NCBI GenBank assembly: GCA_937871985.1
Contig: CALMPB010000371.1
Span: 1-27,328 of the forward strand
Direction: 5' to 3'
Source of the DNA: an uncultured Burkholderiaceae bacterium
Lineage (GTDB): Bacteria; Pseudomonadota; Gammaproteobacteria; Burkholderiales; Burkholderiaceae
DNA length: 27,328 nucleotides
Below the pieces are notes generated by a model. The model did not search any database, was not told the origin of the DNA, and saw only the letters and a program-made list of their open reading frames with translations. Positions 20,680 to 27,328 of this stretch are shown here, one piece after another (the stretch's first letter is position 1; every line of letters starts with the position of its first letter). The position numbers and the translations under genes were made by a program.

Positions 20680-23580
20680 ATGATACGTTTGTTCGCAACG
20701 CGTGTGTCGACGATGGCGCTGGCGGTGGCGGCGCTGCCGTTAGCGGCGCAGGCGCAGGAGGCGCCAGCCGTCGCGCCGGCTGGGGATGCCGCCCAGCCCG
20801 ACATCGTCGTCACCGGATCGCGCGTCGCGCGCCGCGACTATCAGGCGACCAGCCCGATCGTCACCGTCAGCAGCGACGCGATCGCCGCGACGGGCAACAC
20901 CACGCTGGAAGGCGCGCTGAACCAGTTGCCGCAATTCGCGCCGGGCTCGACCGCCTTTTCGAACGGCCTCAACGACAACGGGCAGGCGACGCTGAACCTG
21001 CGCGGGCTGGGCGCGCAGCGCAACCTCGTGCTGCTCGACGGCAAAAGGCTCCAGCCGTCCAGCTCGACGCAGGTGATCGACATCAACACCATCCCGACGA
21101 TCCTCGTCGGCGGGACGGAGATCATCAGCGGCGGCGCCTCGGCGGTCTATGGCTCGGATGCGATCTCGGGCGTGGTGAACTTCAAGCTGCGCAAGATCGA
21201 CGGGATCGAGATCACCGCGCAGAACACGATCACCGAACATGGCGACGGCGGCATCCGCGATCTCGGCCTGGGCGCGGGCACCAGCTTCGCCGGCGATCGC
21301 GGCCGCGTGACCTTCGGCATCTCCTATACCGATCGCGACGCGGTGAACATCAACGCGCGCGAATTCTTCCGCCGCAGCACCGGCGTGTCGAGCTCGATCG
21401 GCGCGGGTCTCTACACCCCCAGCACCAACCCGCCGTCGCAGGCGGCGATGAACGCAGCCTTCGCGCAATATGGCATCGATCCGGGCAAGGTATCCTATTC
21501 CTCGTCGATCGGGTTGAACCCGGACGGCACGCTGTTCTCGACCGGCAAGGGCGTCTTCAACTATCGCGACACCACGCCCTATATCTACAATACCGGGCAG
21601 GCGCTGCTCCAGCTTCCGGAGAACACCTACACACAGATCCCGCTGGAGCGCGTGTCGACCTTCGGCAAGGTCAGCTACGATCTGTCGCCCAACATCACCT
21701 TCTACGCGCAGGGCCTCTACACCGATTATAATTCCACGACGATCGCCGACGCCGCGCCCAATGCCGGCCTGTGGATGCTCAGCGTTCCGCTCAGCAATCC
21801 GTTCGTCCCGGCGGCGTTGCAGCCGATCCTCGCCTCGCGCGCCAATGCCGCCGCGCCGTTCCTCATCACCAAACGCTATCTGGAGGCCGGGCCGCGCCTG
21901 ACGCTCCACGATTCGACGACGTGGCAGGCGATGGCCGGCTTCTCCGGCAGGCTCGGCCAGCTCACCTGGGAGCTGTACGGATCGCACGGCGAGAGCAAGC
22001 TGGCGGACAAGACCTCCGGCTCGGTCTTCGCCAGCAAGGTGCAGCAGCTCGTCTCCGCGCCCGACGGGGGAGCGGCGCTATGCGGCGACGGCATCGGGTA
22101 CAATCCGTTCGCGGTCACCGGCTCCGCGCAATGCGCCGCCTATTTCAGCGGCACGACGGTCAACCGCACGAAGACGACGCAGGACGTCGTGGAATTCACC
22201 GTCCAGGGCGGGTTGTTCAACCTGCCGGCGGGCGAGGTGCGCTTCGCGGCCGGCGCGGATTATCGCCGCAACAGCTTCACCTTCACGCCCGATCCGCAGC
22301 AGGTGATCGGCAATGTCGTCGGCATCACCCGCACCTCCGCGACCGGCGGCTCGACCCGCGCGATCGAAGGCTATGCCGAGCTGGTCGTGCCGTTGCTGCG
22401 CGATCTGCCGCTGATCCAGTCGCTCGAGCTGGATGCGGCCTATCGCTATTCGGATTACGACCGCAGCGGCGGCGTCTCCACCTACAAGGCCGATCTGGAC
22501 TGGAAGGTGGTGAACTGGCTCCGGCTGCGCGGCGGCTATCAGCGCGCGATCCGCGCGCCCAATGTCGGCGAATTGTTCACCGCAAGCACCGGCGTCTTCC
22601 CGACGATCGGCTCGGCGGCGCAGGGCGCGGGCGATCCGTGCGACACGCGCAGCGTCTATCGCACCGGGCCGAACGCGGCGGCGGCGCGCGCGCTGTGTCT
22701 AGCGCAGGGTGTGCCGACGGCGGTGATCGACACGTTCCAGACCAACGTCACCCAGGTGGCGGCCTATATGTCGGGCAACACCAACCTGACCCCGGAAAAG
22801 GCCGATACCTATACGGTCGGCGCGGTGTTCACCCCGCGCGCCGCCTCGCCGTGGCTGTCCGGGCTGAGCGCCTCGATCGATTATTACAACATCTCGATCA
22901 GGAACGCGATCTCGACCATCCCGGTCACGCTGTCGCTCAGCAAGTGCTTCAACGGCGACGGCAGCAACCCGACCTACGCCCAGTCGAACTATTATTGCTC
23001 GCTGATCGGGCGCGATCCCAACACCGGCGGCATCACCAACGCGCTGATGCCGTATCTCAACATCGGCGGCTATCGCACCGCGGGCATCGACGTGCAGGTC
23101 GACTGGAACCTGCGGCTCGCGGATGTCGGCGTCGGCGACGGGGGCGCGAAGTTCGGCATCTCCTCGGTGGTCAACTATCTCGACACCTACAAGGTGCAGA
23201 ACCAGCCCGGCTCGCCGTTCCAGGAGTTCGGCGATACGATCGCCGGGGTCGCGACGCTGCCGCGCTGGCGCTCGACCACCTCGGTCACGCTGGGCGACAG
23301 CCGGATCGGCGCCCTGTTGCGCTGGCGGCATATCGGCGGAATGACCGACGCCTCGCACGTCACCAACCCGTCGAGCACGATCCCCGGCGTTCCGGCCTAT
23401 GACTATTTCGACCTGTCGCTGCATATCGAGGCGACCAAGCGGTTCGGTTTCCGCTTCGGCGTCAACAACCTCGGCAACCGCGAGCCGCCGGTGGTGAGCG
23501 GCGTGCTGGGGCAGACCGATACCGGCACCTATGACGTGCTCGGCCGGACCTATTATCTGTCCGCCACCGCGCGCTTCTGA
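20680..23580 (+). CDS. TonB-dependent outer-membrane receptor
   Basis: The 966-aa protein has a signal peptide (MIRLFATRVSTMALAVAALPLAAQAQ), a TonB box (DIVVTGSR), a plug domain (NTTLEGALNQLPQF, GLGAQRNLVLLDGKRLQ, IISGGASAVYGSDAISGVVNFKLR) and a long beta-barrel. It ends in FGFRFGVNNLGNREPPVVSG and YYLSATARF with a terminal Phe, as for outer-membrane barrels. It belongs to the large sphingomonad-type receptors that import oligomers or hydrophobic nutrients rather than classical siderophores; the substrate is unknown. GGGAGG precedes the ATG at 20680, so it is preferred over an ATG seven codons upstream. The lipase-like gene follows by 23 bases. Confidence 0.95.
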   Translation: MIRLFATRVSTMALAVAALPLAAQAQEAPAVAPAGDAAQPDIVVTGSRVARRDYQATSPIVTVSSDAIAATGNTTLEGALNQLPQFAPGSTAFSNGLNDNGQATLNLRGLGAQRNLVLLDGKRLQPSSSTQVIDINTIPTILVGGTEIISGGASAVYGSDAISGVVNFKLRKIDGIEITAQNTITEHGDGGIRDLGLGAGTSFAGDRGRVTFGISYTDRDAVNINAREFFRRSTGVSSSIGAGLYTPSTNPPSQAAMNAAFAQYGIDPGKVSYSSSIGLNPDGTLFSTGKGVFNYRDTTPYIYNTGQALLQLPENTYTQIPLERVSTFGKVSYDLSPNITFYAQGLYTDYNSTTIADAAPNAGLWMLSVPLSNPFVPAALQPILASRANAAAPFLITKRYLEAGPRLTLHDSTTWQAMAGFSGRLGQLTWELYGSHGESKLADKTSGSVFASKVQQLVSAPDGGAALCGDGIGYNPFAVTGSAQCAAYFSGTTVNRTKTTQDVVEFTVQGGLFNLPAGEVRFAAGADYRRNSFTFTPDPQQVIGNVVGITRTSATGGSTRAIEGYAELVVPLLRDLPLIQSLELDAAYRYSDYDRSGGVSTYKADLDWKVVNWLRLRGGYQRAIRAPNVGELFTASTGVFPTIGSAAQGAGDPCDTRSVYRTGPNAAAARALCLAQGVPTAVIDTFQTNVTQVAAYMSGNTNLTPEKADTYTVGAVFTPRAASPWLSGLSASIDYYNISIRNAISTIPVTLSLSKCFNGDGSNPTYAQSNYYCSLIGRDPNTGGITNALMPYLNIGGYRTAGIDVQVDWNLRLADVGVGDGGAKFGISSVVNYLDTYKVQNQPGSPFQEFGDTIAGVATLPRWRSTTSVTLGDSRIGALLRWRHIGGMTDASHVTNPSSTIPGVPAYDYFDLSLHIEATKRFGFRFGVNNLGNREPPVVSGVLGQTDTGTYDVLGRTYYLSATARF

Positions 23581-23603
23581 ACGACAACGAAGGAGAGGAT
23601 GCC

Positions 23604-24746
23604 ATGAAAGCCGCCCTGATCGGAATCGCCGCCCTGGCGCTCCCGCTGCCCGCGCTCGCGCAGACCACGCCGGCGGCGGGAACGATGATGCGCACCGCGC
23701 CGCTCGCTGCCGATCACGGGCTGGCGGACGCGGGCAAGGCGCTGAGCATCCTTTATTCCTCCACCGACGGCGTGAAGGGGCAGGGGACCGTTCCCGTATC
23801 GGGCGCACTGTTCCTGCCGAAGGGCACGCCGCCGAAGGGCGGCTGGCCGGTGGTGGCGTGGGCGCACGGCACGGTGGGGATCGGCGACGATTGCGCGCCC
23901 TCCCGCAACGCCCGCTCGCAGCGCGATTCCACCTATCTCAATAGCTGGCTGCGCGAGGGCTATGCCGTCGTCGCCACCGACTATCAGGGGCTGGGGACGC
24001 CGGGGCCGCACCCCTATCTCAACACGCGGGCCGAGGCTTATTCGGTGCTCGATTCGGTCCGCGCGGCGCTTGGCGCGAAGCTCGGCCTCGCCAACAAGGT
24101 GCTGATCGTCGGCCAGTCGCAGGGCGCGGGCGCTGCCTTCGCCACCGCCGGCTATGCGCAGGCCTATGCGCCGAAGGTCAACCTGCTCGGCACCATCGCG
24201 ACCGGCGTTCCCTATCTCAACGGCACCCTACCCCAGCCCAGCGACGTGGATCATGTCGACCGCACCATCGCCTATCTGATGTATATCGCCTCCGCCGCAC
24301 AGGAGGTCGATCCGGCGCTCAAGGCGGACGCGGCATTCACGCCCGAGGCGCAACCGCTGGTCGCGGAATCGGAGAAGCGCTGCGTCGGCGACATGATGGG
24401 CGCGGTGGTGCACGCCGGTCTCACCCGCCGCAAGGCGCTGACGGGCGATTTCTCCGCGCTATATGCGCCCTATCTGCGCGGCACTGGCTATGCGACCGTC
24501 CATATCTCCACGCCGGTGTTCATCGGCACCGGAGAGAAGGATATCGACGTGCCGCCACCGATGCAGAAGGCGCTGGTGCGCGATGCGTGCAAGGCGGGCA
24601 CGCGCATCCAGTTCCATCTCTACAAGGGCCTTGACCATTCGGGCGCGCTCAACCCGTCCTTCGCGGATTCGCGGGTGTTCGCGCGCGACCTGCTGGAAGG
24701 GAAGCCGGTCGCGTCGAACTGCGGGACGCCTGACGCGGCGGAATGA
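23604..24746 (+). CDS. Secreted alpha/beta hydrolase, secretory lipase family
   Basis: A 380-aa exported hydrolase. The signal peptide is MKAALIGIAALALPLPALAQ. The nucleophile elbow is GQSQG with Ser172; before it WPVVAWAHGTVG gives the oxyanion loop and VVATDYQGLGTPGPHPY a second family motif. Likely catalytic Asp is in PVFIGTGEKDIDVPP and His in YKGLDHSGALNP. This layout is that of the secretory lipase/esterase family; triacylglycerol, ester and polyketide substrates all occur among relatives. AAGGAGAGG before the ATG and the 23-base gap from the receptor make it the second gene of that operon. It is convergent with the transpeptidase gene. Confidence 0.9.
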   Translation: MKAALIGIAALALPLPALAQTTPAAGTMMRTAPLAADHGLADAGKALSILYSSTDGVKGQGTVPVSGALFLPKGTPPKGGWPVVAWAHGTVGIGDDCAPSRNARSQRDSTYLNSWLREGYAVVATDYQGLGTPGPHPYLNTRAEAYSVLDSVRAALGAKLGLANKVLIVGQSQGAGAAFATAGYAQAYAPKVNLLGTIATGVPYLNGTLPQPSDVDHVDRTIAYLMYIASAAQEVDPALKADAAFTPEAQPLVAESEKRCVGDMMGAVVHAGLTRRKALTGDFSALYAPYLRGTGYATVHISTPVFIGTGEKDIDVPPPMQKALVRDACKAGTRIQFHLYKGLDHSGALNPSFADSRVFARDLLEGKPVASNCGTPDAAE

Positions 24747-24753
24747 CCGCGCG

Positions 24754-25464
24754 CTATCGGGCGGCGGCGTTCATCACGGCCTGAAGCCGCAAGCGGGGAA
24801 ACACATCCTCGAGCGGCTTCGTGTCGGGCAGCACATAGACGTAGCCGCCCTTCTTGCGGAACAGCGGGCTGAGCAGCTTGCCGTAGAACGCCTTGGGCAC
24901 GTTGATGCACCCGAAGGTGATGCGATTGTCGTCCGGCGTGGGGGACAGCATCCGCTCTCGGCGCTTTTCCCTGGCGCCGGCGTCCCTCGGGATCGGGTGG
25001 AGCGCCACCGACGTCGCATAGTCCACCCACAACACTCGCTCACCGCCCACCGGCACGCCGAATTTCGCGAGGAAGCGCCCTGCCGGCGTCGTCTTCTCGG
25101 CCGGGCCGAGATCGGCCAGCTTCTTGCTGCCGACGCCGGGACTGGCCTCGTCACCCGTGGCGATGCCGATCAGCACCGGAGCCGAGCCGAGCGGTTTTCC
25201 CTGCGGATCGAACAGGAACACGGCGGCATTGGTCTTGTCGACGACGGCCCAGGGCAGCGAATGATTGTCGTTCGACGCGGCCACCCATGCCACGACACGC
25301 GTCGCGGCTTCCGAAGGGACGATCGCCGGGGTAGTCGCCGGCGCGGCTTTGCCGCCCGCCGGCCGCGCTTTCGCCGGCTTGTTCACGGGCTTCGCGGGAT
25401 GCGCGCCGGCGGCGGCAGGAACGATCAGCGCAAGCCCGGCCAGCGCCCGCAAGACTTGGATCAT
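24754..25464 (-). CDS. L,D-transpeptidase-like (YkuD) exported protein
   Basis: A 236-aa protein with a signal peptide (MIQVLRALAGLALIVPAAAGAHP) and an Ala/Pro/Lys-rich linker to about residue 48. The YkuD-type domain shows WAVVDKTNAAVFLFDPQGKPLGSAPVLIG, TTPAGRFLAKFG, ALHPIPR with His156, and RITFGCINVPKAFY with Cys186. The family joins meso-diaminopimelate residues of peptidoglycan or attaches proteins to it. The usual S-H-G-C motif here reads T-F-G-C, so one otherwise conserved histidine is replaced by phenylalanine, while the Cys and the upstream His remain. It may be an unusual active variant or have altered activity. Confidence 0.85.
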   Translation of the reverse strand: MIQVLRALAGLALIVPAAAGAHPAKPVNKPAKARPAGGKAAPATTPAIVPSEAATRVVAWVAASNDNHSLPWAVVDKTNAAVFLFDPQGKPLGSAPVLIGIATGDEASPGVGSKKLADLGPAEKTTPAGRFLAKFGVPVGGERVLWVDYATSVALHPIPRDAGAREKRRERMLSPTPDDNRITFGCINVPKAFYGKLLSPLFRKKGGYVYVLPDTKPLEDVFPRLRLQAVMNAAAR

Positions 25465-25555
25465 CAGGTCGAGGCACTCGAAAAGAATCGGCCGCCCCGC
25501 TGGGGGACGACCGACAGGGAAAGACAGTCTGATTTATATGCGTCGCGGTGTGCGA

Positions 25556-25867
25556 TCAATGGCGCGGCCGCTTGGCGCGCTTCTGCTCCTGCACCGTCAG
25601 CCGCTGCTCGACGCCGTCCACCCGGCTGCCGAGCTGATCGAGCCGCTGGCCGTTGTTCTGCGCCTGGCCGGCCGCCGCCTGCGCCGCCGCGAGCGCCGAT
25701 TTGGCGGTGCCGTCGGTCTCCTGCAATCTCGTTTCGAGCACGCCGACGCGCTGGCTCACGGGTTCGATCTGCTCGCGCACATAGGATTTGGTGGCGCAGC
25801 CACCGAGGCCAAGGGCGCCGGCCAGAGTCACCACGGCGAGCATGGATTTCGACGCAAAAGCGGACAT
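25556..25867 (-). CDS. Small coiled-coil lipoprotein
   Basis: A 103-aa lipoprotein: type II signal peptide MSAFASKSMLAVVTLAGALGLGGC with the lipobox LGGC, then ATKSYVREQIEPVSQRVGVLETRLQE and a long heptad-like helix rich in Ala and Gln, ending in a basic tail (VQEQKRAKRPRH). The design resembles small Lpp-like or OmpA-associated lipoproteins with trimeric coiled coils. The function is not known. It lies 90 bases downstream of no clear partner and upstream of the transpeptidase-like gene on the same strand, which fits a cell-envelope role; that is inference. Confidence 0.8.
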   Translation of the reverse strand: MSAFASKSMLAVVTLAGALGLGGCATKSYVREQIEPVSQRVGVLETRLQETDGTAKSALAAAQAAAGQAQNNGQRLDQLGSRVDGVEQRLTVQEQKRAKRPRH

Positions 25868-26036
25868 CGGGTTTCTTCCAATCGTTAACTAACGGAAGCC
25901 AGCAAGCCGCGCGGCGGCTCTCCCGACAATCCGGATTCTGTCCGACTGTGCATCTTCTCCGTTCAACCGATCGCCCCCGTGGGCGCGGCGCGGTTTTGGG
26001 GCGCTTCGCCGCAGCGACGGACTCGCTTCCTTGCGG

Positions 26037-26690
26037 CTATTTCCTCTTCGGCTTCCGCGGAGGGGCCGCGAACGGATCATCCGGGATATCGTCGGACCGC
26101 GCCTTGCGGCCCGTCGTGGCGACCGGATTTTCGCGCTGGGCGCCGACGCATTTCCGCAGTGCCGCGACCGCCGCTTTGCCGCCATCGAGGCTCAGCCGCT
26201 CCACCGGCACGTCCCCGCGCGAGATGTGCAGGATTTTCGATGCCGCGAAATAGGACGGGAATTGCGCGCCGAAGCTGGTGACGAATCCCTGTTGCCCGTC
26301 CGACGCGATGCCGACGGCGAAATGCGCGGGATAGCTGCTGTTCGAAAGGCGGAAATTCAGCTTCAGCTGGTCCTTGGGCTTGATCGACCAGTTCGCGTTG
26401 AGAACCGAAAGCCGGTTCGTGCCATCGATGTCGAGGCCGAGGAGCAGCCTCGTCCCCCCGTTCCGCTCATATTCCCGCGTCAGGAAACAGCCCTTGCCAT
26501 CCGCGCTCGCCGCCACCGTCCAGTCGCCGACATCGCGCGACGCATGATCGCGGGCGGAGGCGCGATCGCCGGCAAGAAGGCCGGCGGCGCCGGCGAGGGC
26601 GAGGAGCACCGGCCGCGCGAATGCCCGAAGCCGGGGCCGAACGAGGGGGAAGGCAGGGTCGATCGGTCGTCGCGGCGTCGGCATGGGCAT
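26037..26690 (-). CDS. Secreted protein of unknown function
   Basis: I do not recognise a family with certainty. The 217-aa product has a basic N-terminus, a hydrophobic signal segment (FARPVLLALAGAAGLLAGDRASA), then a beta-rich domain (VGDWTVAASADGKGCFLTREYERNGGTRLLLGLD, LSVLNANWSIKPKDQLKLNFRLSN, FAVGIASDGQQGFVTSFGAQF). It contains two Cys, one at the start of the domain and one near its end (ALRKCVG), perhaps disulfide-bonded. The tail is Pro/Lys/Arg-rich. GGAG precedes the ATG at 26690; the ATG at 26684 is equally possible. The pattern is reminiscent of invasion-associated-locus-B-like proteins, but that is a weak guess. Confidence 0.7.
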   Translation of the reverse strand: MPMPTPRRPIDPAFPLVRPRLRAFARPVLLALAGAAGLLAGDRASARDHASRDVGDWTVAASADGKGCFLTREYERNGGTRLLLGLDIDGTNRLSVLNANWSIKPKDQLKLNFRLSNSSYPAHFAVGIASDGQQGFVTSFGAQFPSYFAASKILHISRGDVPVERLSLDGGKAAVAALRKCVGAQRENPVATTGRKARSDDIPDDPFAAPPRKPKRK

Positions 26691-26816
26691 GTTTCTCCAC
26701 GCCGACCTTAGCCGCCGCCGCCGGCCTTGGCCACGATCGCGAGATTGCGGCCCGGCCGCCATCGCGCCTACACTCCCCGGAAAGAGCCGCGCCGCGGCGG
26801 GAGAGGAGGATCGGGC

Positions 26817-26837
26817 ATGGGGATTTTACGATGGTGA
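26817..26837 (+). CDS. Possible 6-codon leader peptide (MGILRW) at the sulfatase start
   Basis: ATG at 26817 has the best ribosome binding site in the region (GAGGAGGAT 5 to 13 bases upstream) and codes MGILRW before a TGA at 26835-26837. The stop overlaps the sulfatase start codon region (26831) in another frame, so translation could be coupled by short re-initiation. The alternative is that this ATG is not used. Confidence 0.3.
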   Translation: MGILRW

Positions 26838-27328
26838 GCACGCGCGATCCGCTGGCGACGCCTCATGCGGCGCACTGGCCCAGCCCGCCGCGCGCGCCGG
26901 AGGGGGCGCCGAACATCGTAGTCATCCTGTTCGACGACGTCGGCTTCGCGGACTTCGGCTGCTACGGCTCGTCGATCCGCACCCCGGCGATCGACGCGAT
27001 CGCGGCGCGGGGGGTGCGCTATTCCGGCTTCCACACCACCGCGATGTGCTCCACCACCCGCGCCGCGCTGATGACGGGGCGCAACCACCATTCGGTCGGC
27101 ATGGGCTGCCTCGCCAATTTCGACAGCGGTTATCCCGGCTATCGCGGCAAGATCCGGCGCGAGGCGGGCACGCTGGCGGAGATGCTGCGCCCGCATGGCT
27201 ACAACAGCTACATGGTCGGCAAATGGCACGTCACGCCGCTCGGCGAGACCGGGCCGGCGGGGCCGGTCGACGGCTGGCCGCTGGGGCGCGGGTTCGATCG
27301 CTTCTATGGCTTCATGGATGCCGAGACC
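26831..27328 (+). CDS. Arylsulfatase-type sulfatase, 5' part (cut by window end)
   Basis: 166 codons are present and remain open at the window edge. The sulfatase N-terminal domain is clear: PNIVVILFDDVGFADFGCYGSSIRTPAIDAIAARGVRYSGFHTTAMCSTTRAALMTGRNHHSVGMG, with metal-binding Asp35-Asp36 and Cys73, which would be converted to formylglycine. The maturation motif is C-S-T-T-R: the position normally Pro or Ala (C-x-P/A-x-R) is Thr. Downstream, GKWHVTP carries conserved Lys and His. No signal peptide is seen, so it may be cytosolic. The start is the first ATG in frame; a shorter upstream ATG with the stronger ribosome site is out of frame. Confidence 0.88.
   Translation, partial: MVSTRDPLATPHAAHWPSPPRAPEGAPNIVVILFDDVGFADFGCYGSSIRTPAIDAIAARGVRYSGFHTTAMCSTTRAALMTGRNHHSVGMGCLANFDSGYPGYRGKIRREAGTLAEMLRPHGYNSYMVGKWHVTPLGETGPAGPVDGWPLGRGFDRFYGFMDAET

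Overview
The window is high-GC DNA from an alphaproteobacterium, most likely a sphingomonad. That assignment is inferred from the trbF-G-I/DUF2274 order typical of alphaproteobacterial conjugative elements, the large TonB-dependent receptor with a DIVVTGSR box, and overall gene style. It divides into an accessory half (1 to about 18.5 kb) and a chromosome-like half (about 18.5 kb to the end).

Accessory half. The left edge holds the tail of a P-type conjugation operon: 5'-truncated trbF, then trbG, trbI, a DUF2274 gene and an excisionase-like HTH gene, mostly joined by ATGA overlaps. Next come a metallophosphoesterase, a minus-strand 437-aa protein with a PD-(D/E)XK-like core, and a compact restriction-modification operon: small HTH protein, C5 cytosine methyltransferase, a restriction enzyme carrying the K-x3-R-x-D-R signature of CCGG cutters, and a Vsr mismatch endonuclease. 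An HNH endonuclease follows.

The centrepiece (9.96-16.44 kb) is an RNA-repair locus. rtcR (CARF-like sensor fused to a sigma-54 activator) is divergent from a minus-strand operon that starts at an excellent sigma-54 promoter (TGGCACG-N4-CTGC). The order is: GC hairpin, a complete tRNA-Pro(UGG)-like element with encoded CCA, rsr (Ro60 orthologue: TROVE plus vWA), a 700-base non-coding stretch, rtcB (RNA ligase) and rtcA (RNA 3'-phosphate cyclase). The non-coding stretch resolves into five tandem Y-RNA-like genes. Each has perfectly complementary ends, a shared GGCGAAUGC...GACUACA strand, a second helix kept by compensatory changes, and an inserted module with tRNA T, D and acceptor arms in circularly permuted order. 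The five modules differ: two appear opened near the anticodon, two in the D loop, and one has lost the D arm. A likely reading is that RtcR senses damaged RNA and switches on Rsr, its Y RNAs and the RtcB/RtcA sealing pair together.

An AbiEi/AbiEii pair, with a 47-bp composite palindrome against the abiEi start, closes the accessory half. Similar short sequence blocks near 8.88 kb and 18.37 kb bracket the HNH-RNA repair-AbiE segment and may be attachment-site remnants.

Chromosome-like half. A TetR regulator and a secreted M20 amidohydrolase are divergent from a TonB-dependent receptor and a secreted lipase-like hydrolase, which looks like one uptake-and-hydrolysis locus. Then follow a YkuD-type L,D-transpeptidase-like protein, a small coiled-coil lipoprotein, a secreted protein of unknown function, and the 5' part of an arylsulfatase running off the right edge.
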